Positions 25,586 to 39,200 of a stretch of 64,000 nucleotides of DNA are shown here, one piece after another (the stretch's first letter is position 1; each line of letters starts with the position of its first letter). This stretch comes from an uncultured Bacteroidia bacterium. Lineage in GTDB: Bacteria; Bacteroidota; Bacteroidia; J057; CALAJH01. Location: NCBI GenBank assembly GCA_937922655.1, contig CALAJH010000001.1, forward strand, positions 62,001 to 126,000, given 5' to 3'. Below the pieces are notes generated by a model. It saw only the letters and a list, made by a program, of their open reading frames with translations. It made no database searches and was not told the origin of the DNA. Both the position numbers and the translations under genes were made by a program.

Positions 25586-27109
25586 TTAAGGAATCACGAC
25601 CCCGCCCGTCGGGAACGCCGCCACCTCGCGGGGTATTTGTCGCTCGACGGTCAAATGCGGCAAAACAATGGCGTTGATTTGTCCGGGAACTTGGGGGACG
25701 CCCGTAACGGCGTGATGGCTTTCGCCGTTTTGGTTTTCGCACGTTACCCATACCCGCCGATAATTCGCATCGTAATCGATGCCGTGAGGCTGGTGGCCCA
25801 AACCGTATACGTTTTTTATCCAGTTGCCGTCAAGGTCGAAAACCGAAACGCACCCTTCCCTACCCCGGTTGGCCGACGACGCGCATTTTTCTTTGTAACA
25901 AACCACAAAAAGCTTGTCTTCGGCCAAAGCCATCAACTTCGGAAAAATCCCCAAACCCTCGTTGCATTGACCCGCGCCCGGAGAGTTTATCGTACGCATC
26001 AAAACCGGCTCGGCGCCCGAAACATCGTAAATATAAACGGCGTTAAGTTTTGAGCAGGCAACGTAAAGACGGGTTTCGTCCTCCGAAAGCACGCATTGAT
26101 AAGGGGATACCGTCGCCGACGCTCCCGGCGTCGTTCCCGAAATGACCGTCTCGGAATATTCGCCGGTAAATTTTCCCGTCGCGGCATTGACGTCAAGCGC
26201 AACAAAGTAATTGCCGTCGTTGGCCGTGACGTAGGCGCGTGTAAAATCTTTTTTTATCGCCAAACCGTGCGGGCGGTGAATGAACGAACCCGATATTTGG
26301 TCGGTGATTTGCATCGTATTTTTATCCAAAATCGTAACTTTTTCCCCCGTCGATGCGGGATTCCAATGGGTTACCATCAAATATTTTTCCCCAACCTTGA
26401 CGTGCGCGGGCGACGTTCCCACTTCGGCCCGGGCTACAAAACTCAAATCGTCGGCACGATATTTTTCCACCTTGCCTCCTTCTATCAGCGTCAAATACAA
26501 AAATTCCCCGTCCGAAACGATAAAATGAGGCGATTCGACTTTCGCGGCTTCCGCCCCCACCGAAGCATATCGCGTAACCACGCCCGTTTCCGTATCCACT
26601 TGACCGATTAAATCCGCACCGCTGGACAAAAAGAAGTATTTTTTTTGTGGAGAAAAGTTTTTTTCCGCCCACATTGCCTCGCCTTTATCGTTTGGGGCGC
26701 CGGCGGCTATCCAGTCGCGCAACATTTTGACCGTTGCGTGGCGCATGGCCCCCGCGCTGTCCCCCACCCATTGGTTGTTGCTCAACTTGACGGGCATAAA
26801 CGGTTCCCCACGAACCCCCAAATCTTCATACAAATTCACATGCCAAAACAAATACGAATATTCGGGTGAATACGGAGTCAACGAACCCGAAACTTTCAAT
26901 TTTTGCCACGTGGACAAATCCAAACCGCCGTATTGCACTCCTTCCGCGTGGCAATCGAAACATCGGTGGTTTTTAAAAGCTTCGTATACTTCGACGGGAT
27001 ACTTGGGCCCGTCATCCACAACCACGGGCGCCTCGGGTTCGTTTTTACACGAAGAAAGCGCCGTTGCCAATAAAAGCGCCGTCAAAACCGGCGGAAAAGT
27101 TTTTTTCAT
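25586..27109 (-). CDS. Lipoprotein with single c-type haem site and beta-propeller
   Basis: 507 residues from the ATG giving MKKTFPPVLTALLLATALSSC, a lipoprotein signal. One haem-binding motif, CFDCH, lies near residue 50, within a short cytochrome-like domain (about 40-150) that includes HATVKMLRDWIAAGAP. Residues of about 155-500 form a YVTN/YncE-like seven-bladed propeller, with blades such as SPHFIVSDGEFLYLTL, HRPHGLAIKKDFTRAYVT and LSEDETRLYVACSKLNAVYIYD. The combination suggests an extracytoplasmic electron-transfer or sensor role; no substrate can be inferred. A TATATTTG box lies 18 bp upstream of the ATG. Confidence 0.8.
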   Translation of the reverse strand: MKKTFPPVLTALLLATALSSCKNEPEAPVVVDDGPKYPVEVYEAFKNHRCFDCHAEGVQYGGLDLSTWQKLKVSGSLTPYSPEYSYLFWHVNLYEDLGVRGEPFMPVKLSNNQWVGDSAGAMRHATVKMLRDWIAAGAPNDKGEAMWAEKNFSPQKKYFFLSSGADLIGQVDTETGVVTRYASVGAEAAKVESPHFIVSDGEFLYLTLIEGGKVEKYRADDLSFVARAEVGTSPAHVKVGEKYLMVTHWNPASTGEKVTILDKNTMQITDQISGSFIHRPHGLAIKKDFTRAYVTANDGNYFVALDVNAATGKFTGEYSETVISGTTPGASATVSPYQCVLSEDETRLYVACSKLNAVYIYDVSGAEPVLMRTINSPGAGQCNEGLGIFPKLMALAEDKLFVVCYKEKCASSANRGREGCVSVFDLDGNWIKNVYGLGHQPHGIDYDANYRRVWVTCENQNGESHHAVTGVPQVPGQINAIVLPHLTVERQIPREVAAFPTGGVVIP

Positions 27110-27154
27110 GATTTCAAAGGTTTCTTGCAAATATATGAAATTGTTTTGAGCCCC

Positions 27155-27189
27155 ATAAAAAACAAAGCCCCCTCTTGCGAGGGGGCTTT
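27155..27189 (-). terminator. Terminator of the giant adhesin gene
   Basis: An 11-bp perfect stem (27164-27174 with 27179-27189) and TTGC loop lie 20 bp after the adhesin stop. On the minus strand it is followed by a T-rich tract (GTTTTTTA). It separates the 12.4-kb gene from the propeller lipoprotein gene. Confidence 0.88.
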
Positions 27190-27209
27190 TGCGTTTTCCG
27201 ATGAAGGGG

Positions 27210-30200
27210 TTAGTTCAAGGACAGCTTCACGTGCGTTACCGCTTGGCCTTGAACGAATTCAAGGGTGTAAACGCCCGAGGTATAGTTTGAAACTTCCACC
27301 GGAAGTTCGACCGCACCGACGTTCACCTCGAAGGAGTTCGTGTAAATCGTCCGTCCGACCAAATCCGTCAAACGAAGCGTAACCGTACCTTGTTCTTGCG
27401 AATCAAAGATGACGGAGAACTTGCCGTTGTTCGGGTTGGGATAGACGGTGAAGGTTTGCGATTGGCCCGCCGCCGCTTGTTTGAGCGAAGGCGTGCGAAT
27501 ATCGCGGACGGACCAAGGAGAAACGTTACTGCCGCCGCAAAGCGAACGAACGCGGACGCGATAGCGGGTATCTTCCATCAAGCCGTTGATGCCGTAGAAG
27601 AGGTCGGTTACGTCGTTCACGCCGAACCAGTTGCCTACCAATACGCCGCCTTCGGTCAATTGGCGCCATTGTACCTCGTAACCCACGGGAGCGACGGGTT
27701 GGTCGGGGGCGAGCCAGCTGACGAATACCGAATCCGTAACCGGGTTGCCGTCGCCGTCGAAGTAAACGACGTTGGCCACCAAATTGCGTACCTCTTCGCA
27801 GGTTGCGGCAATACCGCCCGTCGTCGCCACGTAAGTAGCCGACCATGCGGATTGGGAATTGTCGGCACAAATCGCACGAACGCGAATGTCGTAGCTCGTC
27901 GCAGGGTTGAGGCCCGTCAATACGATGGGCGCATCGTTGACGTAGTTAAGGTCAAGGTCGGCGGGAGCGGCAACGACCAACGTCGTCCAGCCACCGTTCG
28001 TCGTTCCCGTTACGCGATAAGCGATACGATACGAAACCACGGGGTTCGAAGCCGTAACGTAGGGCGGCGCCACTTTTTGGCTCAGGTTCAGGTAAACGTC
28101 AATAGAGGTGGCCGAAGAGCCGTCGGTCAAGGCGTTGACGGTTGGGCCGGAGAAAGCGTTGTAAATGATGGCGGGATTTTGGCCCGGAATCGACGTATCG
28201 TATTCGGCCACGCAACCGTTCGCATCTTTGACCCAGCCGCCGTACGTTCCGGCAGGCAGGTTCACGAAACGACCGCTGTTGTACCACGGACCGTTCGGAC
28301 CCGTTACCGAGAACTGATACGGAGGCGTACCGCCGAACGCCGCCACCACCACCACGCCCGTGTTCAAACCGGGGCAATCGGTGATGTAAGCCACGTTGTC
28401 GTGGTCGTTTTCAATCAGAAACGTACTCGGGTCTTCGTCCACGTTCACGACGACCGTCGGTTTGGCGATAATCGTCAGCTCTTCGGTGTTTGTGGACAGA
28501 TTTTCCGCGCATATGCCCGCGCGGACGATGACGCGATAAAATCCGGTACCGAAAGAAAACTCGTTGGTAATCAAGACGTTTTCACCGTAACCTTGGGCAA
28601 CGTTTACAAACGTTCCCGGAGCGCCGGTAGACGAATATTGCCAACGATAATAGTAGTTGCCCGGGTCCGCGGGGGTAACGTTCGCCGTAAGGGCCACGTC
28701 GCCGCAGTAAGAGGTCATCGGGCCGTCCATGTTGCCGCTAACCGTAACGGTCGCGGTAGGCACGGTGCAAGCGCCGCCGGTTTCAAAGTAAATCGTCGAA
28801 GACCACGGAGAAACGTCGCCCGGATTGAATTCGTCGTAAGTGCAACCTGCGCAAAGCTTACGCACTTCGATTTCATACGGCGACTGCGGGAAAAGGCCCG
28901 TCAAGGTAATCGTCGCGGGAGCGGCGGCAAACGGGCCGATACACGAACCCGAACCCGGAAACTCTTGTTCGTAGACGATGGTTTCACCGTCCACCACGCC
29001 CGACAAACGATATTGAACTTCGTAAACCGCACCGGCTTCCCAGTTCCAATAGACGTAGGCCGTCGTCGGATTGACCGGGTCGACGTTCACGTACAAGCCG
29101 CCGGGACGGATGCAAGCTTCCACCAGCTGAGGCGTGGTAACATAAACAAAGTTGGAAATCGGGGAATTGAAATAGTTCGGGTCGTCGTAGCACGAAGCCC
29201 AAACGTAGAACTCGTAGCGCGTGTTGTTTTGCAAACCGCCGATGGTAACGATGTTTAGGTCGTCAACCACCACTTGGTCTTGGACAAATTGTCCCGGACC
29301 GCCGTCGGACGGAAACTCGGGATACACGCGATAGCGAACGAAGAAGAAACGATCGGGGTCGCCGTAGTTCGGATAGTCGATGGTCAGCTGTACCATCGAC
29401 GCATTCAACGCCACGATATTGCTGATAAACGGCGTGAACACTTGGTATTGTACGGTTTGGGTAATGACGCAACCCGCCGCGTCGGAAACGGTCAAGGTGT
29501 ACGTTCCCGCACCAAGTCCGTCGAAGAAACCGGTAGCGTTGGTTACGGGCGTGCTTAACGTTCCACCCGAAAGCGTGTACGAAATCGGGTTGGCGTCGGG
29601 GTCGAGGTTCGTCGTGGCTACCACCGTCAGTTCGTTGTCGAAGCAGTTGCCCGGGGTTTGCGTAATCGAAACTATCGTCAAGACGGATTGCGTCACGCGA
29701 ATCGGGTCGGAGTAGGCAAAGCATTCGGAGGGCACGCGTTCGGCACGGATGATGTAATAGTCCACGCCGCCCGTTACCGTCGAAACGTCGAAGGTTGTTC
29801 CCGAACCCACCGGCGCATAATCGTTGATGTTCAACGGGTCGCCGCCCTCGTTCAAGAGATACCATTGGTAGTTCGTCGAAGCTTCGGGAGTAACGGCCAA
29901 AGTCGCCGTTCCGCCGGCACAAAGAATCACGTCGTCGTCCACGGCAACGGGAGTCGGCGTGGATTGCGGCGTAAACGTATAAGGCACGGCGTTGAAGTTC
30001 GTACAGCCGTTCACCGTGTTTTGCAGAATCACCGTAACGTTGCGAACGGTCAAGTCCGTAATCGTAAACGTAATCGTGTGCGAAGAGCCCGAAGGAATGC
30101 CGTTAATCAACCACAAATACGTCGTATTCGGTTGCGCGGGCGGTACGCTCAACGTAACCACTTCGCCGATACATACGTCAAACGGAGAGTCGTCGTTGGC

Positions 30201-33200
30201 CGAAGTTGTGATTTCGGTCGTTATGTCGGGACGAGCGAAAATTTGAATCGTCAGCGGGTTGCTGGTAAACACACACGTACCTTGCGTGATAATCAAACGA
30301 TAGTCGCGGAATTGGTCGGCGAACAGCACTTCTTCCGACGTTACCAAAAGGGTGGGGCTCGTCGCGCCGTCAATATCCGTAAACGTTCCCGTCGTGTCGA
30401 TTTGCCATTGGTACGAGTCGCCCGGGGTGGCGTTGAGGTCGCCGATGGTTACCGAACCGCCTTGACAGAAAGCCAAACCGCCAATGCCGATGACGCCAAG
30501 ATTGATAACCACGGGGTCGGCGGGAACGACTTCTATCGAATCGGAGGTAATCGTACAACCGTTGTTGTCCGTGACGGTAAGGACGTAAAAGCCTGTCGCC
30601 AAGCCGCTGATATCCTCGGTGGCCGCCGAGTAACCATTCGGACCGCTCCATGCATACGTATAAGGCGCCGTACCGCCCGTTACCGTCGCGTTAATCGCGC
30701 CGTCGTCTTCGTTGGCGCAAAGTTGGTCGGTAACCACGAACGACAAGGCCAAAACGTCCGGTTCGGCAACGGTAAACGAAGCCGTCGCCACACAACCGTT
30801 GGCGTCGGTAACCTCCACCGTATAAACGCCCGGAACGAGCGAAGCGATGTCGCGAATATTGTTGCTGTAACCGCCGGGACCCGTCCACGAATAAGTATAG
30901 TTGGGAGTACCGTCGGTAATCGTCAGATTGATTGCGCCGTCGTTGGCGCCGTTACAGCTTATATCGACAACCGTAGCCGCGATTTGCGTCGGGGCGATGG
31001 TCGTTACGTCGTAGGTAAACGTTTCGGTACAGGCGTTGGAATCCACGACGACGATGGTATACGTACCGTCGGCAAGTCCCGTAATCGTATAAGTTCCTTC
31101 GACCACGTCGGTAAACGTTTCGTCGTAACCGCCCGGACCCGTAACGCTCAACACATAGGGGTCGTTTCCGCCGGCGAAACTCAATTCCAGTGCGCCGTCC
31201 GAACCACCCGGGCAGGTAACTTGCGTCATGGCGACCAAACTCGAAACGATTTGCGGCAACTCGAAGATATCCACACTCACGAATTGTTCGCAATTGTTGC
31301 CGTCGATGACGATGAGGTCGTAGGTACCGGGAGCGAGGTCGGTCAGCGTCGTTGCGTACGTTGCCGTCGTCTCCCAGAAGTAGATGTACGGGGGAACGCC
31401 GCCCGACGCCGAAACGGAAATAAAGCCGTCGTTGAAGCCGAAGCACGCGTCTTCGTATTCAACCGCGACTTGGATTTCCGCGGGCTGGGTAACCACTACT
31501 TGCGACATCCATATACAGCCGTTGGCGTCGGTAATGGTCAGGTCGTAAGTACCGGCGAAAAGATTGCTCAAATCTTCGCTCGCGGAAGTAAAGCCGTTGG
31601 GTCCCGTCCAATCGTAATTGTAAGGAGCCGTACCGCCGAAGACCGCAAGTTCAATCGAGGCCGTGTTGTCGCCATAGCAACGAACGTTTTCAACCGTGAA
31701 TCCGGCCCAAAGCATCGTCGGTTGCGCAACGTCGTAAGAAGCCGAAATTTGGCATCCGTTGGCGTCGGTAACCGTAAGGTCGTACGTACCGGCAACGAGG
31801 TTGTAAAGGTCTTGCGTCGCGTAAACCGAGCCGTTCGGACCCGTCCATGCATAGCTGTACGGAGCCGTACCGCCAATAACGTCGATGTCGATGCCGCCTT
31901 GCGCTTGTCCGAAGCACAATACGTCGGAGACCGATTCGGAAGCGAATTGGAGTTCGACCGTCGGGCCGGGTACCGTTACGTCAAAAATGTATTCGCAAAC
32001 GCCGGAGTGGGTTATCGTCAAAGTATAAAGGCCCGGATTCAAGTCGGCGATATCGGCCGTCGTCGCGGTGAATCCGTCGGGCCCCGTCCAAGAGATGTCG
32101 TAAGGCAATACGCCGCCGGTAACAACGGTCGTAACGGCTCCGTCTTGCGCGCCGAAGCAACTTACGCCGGCCACCGTAAACTCGGCCGAAATCGCCGTCG
32201 GTTCCGTAATCGTGTAATCGAGGGATTTAACGCATCCGTCGTCGGTGTTGACAACCGTCAAGTTGTAGCTTCCCGCCGTCAAACCGGTGTGGTTGGTTCC
32301 CGAAACGGGGTTGCCGTTGAGGTAGTATTCGAAATTGCCGCCGCCCACGACCGTCGCGTAAATCGCGCCGTTCGAGCCGCCGTTGCACGTTACGTCGTCT
32401 TGTCCGTTGGAAACCAACGCAAAGAGCGCCGGAGCGACCAAATCCACGCTCGCGAAATAAAAGCAGCTTACGCCGTCGATAATCGCAAGGTCGTAGGTTC
32501 CCGCACCGATGTCGTAAAGGTCTTCGGTCGATTCAACGCCATCGATAGTGCCGCCCGACCATACATAGATGTAAGGAGGCACGCCGCCCGAAACGCTGAT
32601 GTCAATGCTACCCGTGTTTTCGCCAAAGCAAGCTATCTCGACGATGTTTTCCACCGTAACGATGAGTTCGGGGTTTTGGGTAACCGTCGCCGCCGCGTCT
32701 ATCGCACAACCGTTCGCGTCGGTGATGCGTACGTTGTATTCGCCGGCAAAAACGCCCGTGATGGCGTTGGTTGTGGAAATGACCGTCGGATCGCCGATGA
32801 GCGTCCACTCGTAGGTATAGCCGCCGACGCCGCCGTTCACCGTAACCGTAACCGCGCCCGTGTTTTCGCCGTAGCAAAGCACGTTCACGATTTCAAATTG
32901 CGGCACAATCGGAGAAACGTTGTTTACCGTCAAGGTACCCGAAATCGTACATCCGTTCGCATCCGTAACCGTTCCCGTGTACGCGCCGGCGGGGATGCCG
33001 AAAAGGTCTTCTGAAACGACGATGTTACCCGAAGGCGTAACCCAGCTGTACGTGTAAGGAGGCGTACCGCCCGCAATCGTTATGTCAATCGCACCCGTGG
33101 CTTCGTTGTTGCAAAGCACGTCCGTAACCGTAACGTCGGCAATCGAAAGCGGGGCGCCGGGTTGGCCGACCGTGAACGGACCGAAGGTGTACAAGCAACC

Positions 33201-36200
33201 GTTGGCGTCCACAACGTTCACCGAATACGTACCGGCGGTCAAGCCCGAAACGTCTTCGGTAACTTCGCTGTTCGACCAGAGGTAGGTGTAGGGAGTCGTA
33301 CCGCCCGCAACCGTTACGTCAATGGCGCCCGTGGCGTCGCCAAAGCAGGCCACGTCGGTAACGACGGCCGTAATTTCCGCCGGCGCGGGTTGAGTGATAA
33401 CAATATTTTCGCACAAGACGCATCCATCGGCGTTGATGACGCAATAGAAGTAGTTGCCGGCCGAAAGTCCGGAAACGTCTTCGGTCGAGGGAAGGCCGTT
33501 CAAAAGGAAGGTCAAGCCCGTACCGAAAGCCGTTGCGTCAATCGCGCCGTCCGAACCGCCGTTGCAAGACACCGGCGTCACCGCGTCGATGGTTAAAACA
33601 AACGGATCGGGTTCGGCAAAATCCACGCTCGCAAAGTTGATACAGCCGTTGCCGTCGATAATCAAGAGGTCGTAAGTGCCCGGACCGACGTTGTACACGT
33701 CTTCGGTCGTTACGATGCCGTCTATCGTACCGCCCGACCAAACGTACACGTAAGGCGTTACGCCGCCGCCAAAGACCGTCAAATCTATCGAACCGTCGTA
33801 AACGCCGTAACACAGGTTGCCGGAAACTTGGATGTCGAAAAGAAGTTCCGCTTCCTGCCAAACGTCCACTTCGGCCAACCAAACACAGCCCACCGCGTCG
33901 GTAAGGGTCAATTCATACGTTCCCGCAAACAAACCGGAAAGGTTGGCGTCGGAAGAAGTAAATCCGTTGGGGCCCGTCCAAGAGATATTGTAGGGGGGCG
34001 TGCCGCCGATGGGAGTCATGTTGATGGCGCCCGTATTTTCGGCGTAACAACGAATATTGTATACGGAGATAGCGGCGTACAAAGTGTCCAAGGTGCGAAC
34101 TTCGAGCGTCGCCGTAATTTGACAACCCACCGCATCCGTTACCGTTCCCGTATAAACGCCGGCGGGAATGCTCAAAAGGTCTTCGCTAACGTTTTGATAA
34201 CCGTTCGGTCCCGTCCAAGCATACGTATAAGGCGAAACGCCGCCGACCACCGTAATGTCAATCGCGCCGAGAGCGGCGTTGGCACAGGTGATGTCGGTAA
34301 CCGTCGCGGAGGCAAAAGCCAGCGATTCCGTCGGGCCGATGACCGTATACTCTTGCGTCAAGTCGCATCCGTTGGCGTCGACGATGGAAACCGTATACAC
34401 GCCGCCCGTCGTCAAGCCGGAAAGGTCTTCGGTAACGGCGGAATAGGAGTCCGGGCCCGTCCACGCAAACGTGTAGGGTTGTGTGCCGCCGGTTACCGTC
34501 AGGTCTATCGAACCCAAACCGTCGCCAAAGCAAACTTCGTTGGTGATGGCCGCCGTTGCCGCCAAAACGTCGGGCTGACCGAGTTCAAAGACTACATCGT
34601 CGGAACAGCTGCCGACAAACACTTGCACGCGGTAAAAACCGGCGGGCAAACAGAAGGGCGAACCCGTAAACGTGGCCGTATACCCGTTGGCCGCGTAAAT
34701 GACGTTGTTGGTCAAGGCGTCGCGCAAAACAATAACCGGTTCTTCGGACGCATCGGTCACGCCAACGGTAATCACACCGTCGCAAAAACCGTTACAAGTA
34801 GGCTGCGTCAATTCGACTTCGATGCCGAACGGAGCGGGTTCAAAAATTTCTATCGAACCGGTAACCTCGCATCCGGCCACGGTGGTTACGACGTAAGTAT
34901 AAACGCCCGCCAACAGCCCCGAGGGATTTTGAACCGTCGAAGAGTAGTTGTTCGGTCCCGACCAGACGATGGTATGCGGGGGTTCGCCGCCCGTCAATGA
35001 CAAGGCTATCGCGCCGTTGGCGCCACCGTAGCAGGTAACGTCCGTTTTGTTCACTTGAACGTCGGGAATCGGACGCACGAACACCGAAATCGGAACGGAG
35101 GTCGTACATCCAAATTCGTTCGTTCCCGTAACGGTGTACGTATAGGTTCCCGATGCGTTCGGAACCACCGTAATTTCAGCCGTGTCGTCGCCCGTAGACC
35201 AAGCGTAGGAAGTCGAATTGCCCGAAGCGGTAAAGGTTACCGAACCGCCCAAGCAAATTTCCGAAGCCGAGGCCGCAACCGAAACTTCGGGAATCGGATT
35301 CACGGTAACGGAAATCGCTGCACTGTTTACGCATCCGTTCGCATCGGTGCCGACAACCGAATAAGTATAGGTACCGGCCGCATTGGGGGCCACCACAACC
35401 GAGGCGGTGGTTTCGTCGTTCGACCAAACGTAGGTCAAGGCCCCGGAAGCGGTAAGGGTCGTGCTTTCACCCACACAAATCGTCGAGGGAACGGCCGTTA
35501 TCGTTACCGCCGGCAAGGGATTGACGACGATGGTTATCGTAGCGGTATCCGAACAGCCTTGCGCCGTCGTCGCGTAAACGGTGTAGGTCGTCGTTTCCGT
35601 CGGGGCAACGGTCAAAGCGTTGGAATTGGACGTGGTGTGTCCCCACGAATAAGTAACGGACAAAGAAGCCGAAGCCACAATGAGCGTCGACTCGCCGGCA
35701 CAAAGCTCGTTGTCGCCCGCCGCAATCGACACCGTCGGCGTCGGATTGACGACCAGCGTATACGTCGTCGAATTGACGCAACCGTTGGCGTCCGTACCCG
35801 TGATGGTGTACGTCGTCGTTACGGGCGGATTGGCAACAACCGTCGCGCCCGTGGTGGAGCTCAAACCAAAATTGGGTTGCCAAACATAGGATACGGCTCC
35901 GGACGCGGTAAGCGTGCCGCTTGCATCGTCGCATATCGATGCGGGGCCGGAAATCGTAATGGTCGGCAAAGGATTGACCGCGACCGTCAGAGCCGCGGAA
36001 TTTTGACATCCGTTGGCGTCGATGCCCACAAGGGTGTAGGAGGTGGTCGTCGTCGGACACACTTGCAGAGTCGAACCGACGGCGGAACCGCCTCCGGGCC
36101 AAGTCCAGTTGTAAGCGATACCGCCCGAAGCGGTGAGCGTCGCACATTCGCCAATACAAATCGACGGGTTCGGCGTCGAAATCGCGATGTTCGGCAAGGG

Positions 36201-39200
36201 ATTGACCGTTACCGTTACCGGTATGGATTTCGGACAGTTTTGTGCGTTATACGCATTCAACGTATAAGTCGTCGTTACGGTGGGCGTTACCGTGATAACT
36301 TGGCCCGTTTGAACGTTGAGGCCGTCGTTCCATACCCATTCGTACAATACGACGTTCGGATTTTCGGACGCAACAAGATTCACCGACTGACCGGCACATA
36401 CGGTTTGAGGCAATGCCGTAGCCGTTATGTCTTGTATGACGGGAATCACGTTCACGCTTATCGATTGCGAGGACGAACATCCATTGGCGTCCGTTCCCAC
36501 CACGGAAATCGTTTGCGACGAGGTCAAGGCGGTGGTTATCGACTGACCGGACTGGCTCGTACTCCATTGATACGTCAAAGAAGCGTCCGACGCCGAAAGG
36601 ACAAAGTTTTGTTCGGCACAGACGGTAATCGACGTACCTTGGTTGATGCCAAACACGGGGTTGGGATTGACCGAGAAAGTGGTCGAAGCCGTGTTTTGAC
36701 ATCCGTTCGCATCCGTTCCCGTAACGTTGAGGGTATAAACCTCGGTGGCGCCGGGCGTAAGCGTGATGCTTTCCCCCGTATAGGTCATACCCGTATTGAC
36801 GTTAAGCCATTGATACGAGACGGCGCCCGAACCCGTTACCGTAATCGATTGTCCCAAGCATATCGCGGGGGAGGACGGCGTAGCCGTTACCACGGGCGGT
36901 AAACCGACGGTCACCGTAACCACGGCCGTCGACGAGCATTGGCCCGTCGTCGTTCCAACGGTGTAAGACGTCGTTTCTTCGGGGGATACGGAGATGGACT
37001 GAGTTGTTTCTCCCGTAGACCAGAGATAGGTGTCGGCGGGGGAAGCGGTTAGGGTTACCGATTGTCCGATACATATGGCCGGTTCGGCGGGCGTGATGGT
37101 CGTAGCCGGCGCCGTTACCGTCACCGTTACCGTCGCGGTGGCGTTGCATCCGTTGGCGTCCAAAGCATTGACGGTATAGACGGTCGTGGCGCCCGGAGAA
37201 ACACTGACCGAAGTACCCGTTCCAATCACACCGGTCGGGCCGGCCCAAACGTAGTTGGAAAGATTAGTCGGCGTAACGGACAACGTCGTCGCATCTCCGC
37301 CGCAGATGTTGTTGGGTGCAACGGAGGCAACCAAGGCGGTCGGATTATAAACGTCGATGGTGATGGTGGCCGAGGAGTTCAAGCAACCTTGTCCCGTAAC
37401 GTTCACGGTATAAGTACCCGTGGCGTTCGGGGTTACAGTAACGAGCGAACCGGAAGCGGAAAATCCGCCGGGCCCCGTCCACGAGTAGTTGTTGCCGACG
37501 GGACCGGTGGCGGTTATCGTTACGGGCGTGCCGGGGCAAACCGTCGTTTGCGACGCTTGCAGGCTTACTTGGCACGGGGCGACGATGTTTACATTATAAG
37601 TGATGATAAACGCGTCGTCGGAACCGATGCGCGAACCGGAAAGCGGAGCGGAAAACGAATTGGAGCCCGTTTGACCGACAACGGAAACACGCGAACCGTC
37701 GGCGTTGGCGGCGATGCCGCGGGCGATATCCGTCGCGGTACCGCCAATATACGTGGCATAATCGCGTACGCCGTTGTTCAACAACGTTATCAAAAAGCCG
37801 TCGGTGTTGCCGGCGTAAACGGTATGCTCGGCGCCCGCGGTCACGGGGAAGTTCGTACTGCGCGTCGAACCGACGACGTGAACACCCCCGTTGTCGGCAA
37901 TGGTGATATCGTAGCCTTCGTCGATATCGGCGCCGCCGATATAGGTCGACCACAGCAACGACTGGGTGGCGTTGTTGTATTTGGCGGCAAAACCGTCGCG
38001 GTTGCCACCGTAAACGGATTGGAAAGCGTTAAGCGTGGGGAAGTTGGAGCTGTTGGTCCAACCGGCGACCACGACGTTCGAGTTGGTGAAAACGGTAACG
38101 CCCGTTACAACCTCTTCACCCGACCCGCCGAGGTAGGTAGACCAAATGGGAACGGCGGCGTTGGTAAAGCGGGCGACAAAGGCGTCGCGCGAACCGTTAA
38201 GGGTAAGTTGCGGGCCGCCCGAAACGGGCAGGTTGGAGCTGGTGGTCGTACCGCCGATGGCGATGTTGCCCATCGGGCCGAGGTCGATGGCGTTGGCGAT
38301 ATCTTCACCCGCGCCGCCGTAATAGGTAAACCATTGCACCGCGCCCGAAGTGTTGAACTTGGCGATGAACGCGTCACGGTTGCCGCCGATGGTCAATTGA
38401 CCGACGGTGGCCAACCCGGGGCTGAAAGTACTCCCCGTCAAATAGATTTCTCCGGACGGACTGATGCCCACGTCTTGGATATCGTCCAAAAGCGCGCCGC
38501 CAAAATAAGACGACCATACAATGGAACCCGTGGGCGTAAACTTCATAATAAAGCCGTCGCCATTACCGCCGTAAGTGGGCTGGGAGGCGGCGAAGATCGG
38601 GAAGTTGGAGCTTGAGGTGCTTCCGCAAACGACGATGTTTTGGTTTACGGGGTTTACGGCAACGGCCAGCGCGTTGTCCACCGAACCGCCGCCGGCAAGG
38701 GTCGCCCAAACAACGGAGCCCGAAGTATTGAACTTGGTGATAAAGGCGTCGTTGGCGCCGCCAAAAGTGGATTGAAAGGCGCCCGTGGTGACGGGAAAAG
38801 GCGTGCTTTGCGTCAAACCAACGACGTAAAGCGAACCGTCGGCCGCGTAGGCGGAAGAATAAGCGCGGTCGAGGCGGCTGTCGCCGTAATAGCGCGACCA
38901 CGAACGGCTCAACGGGTCGATGACCAGCGTTTGCGTTTTGTCGTAATCGCCGACATTAAAAGTAACGACGCCGTCTTGGAGGCGGTAAGAGGCGGTAACG
39001 GTTTTTCTTCCCGCGGCCGATTCTTGGAACACGTAGGGCGCGGCTTCTTGGACGCCGCCGTAAGCGTGCGTCAAGGAAAGCGAACCATCGGCGTTGAGCC
39101 GAAGGTCGTCGGCCGCGTTGTAGCGAAGCCGAACGTCGCCGACATTACCGCCGGGACGCACGATAAAGTCGTATTTCAACGCTCCCGATTCGTCGGCCCC

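Noticed and set aside
29658-33014. An 1,118-codon plus-strand frame opposite the giant adhesin, and similar long frames at 27390-29258 and 35055-36902
   Set aside because: They are antisense shadows. The adhesin codon use avoids TTA, CTA and TCA in the frame that would create stops on the other strand. The translations are basic, with no motif or signal peptide, while the minus strand has clear domains throughout.
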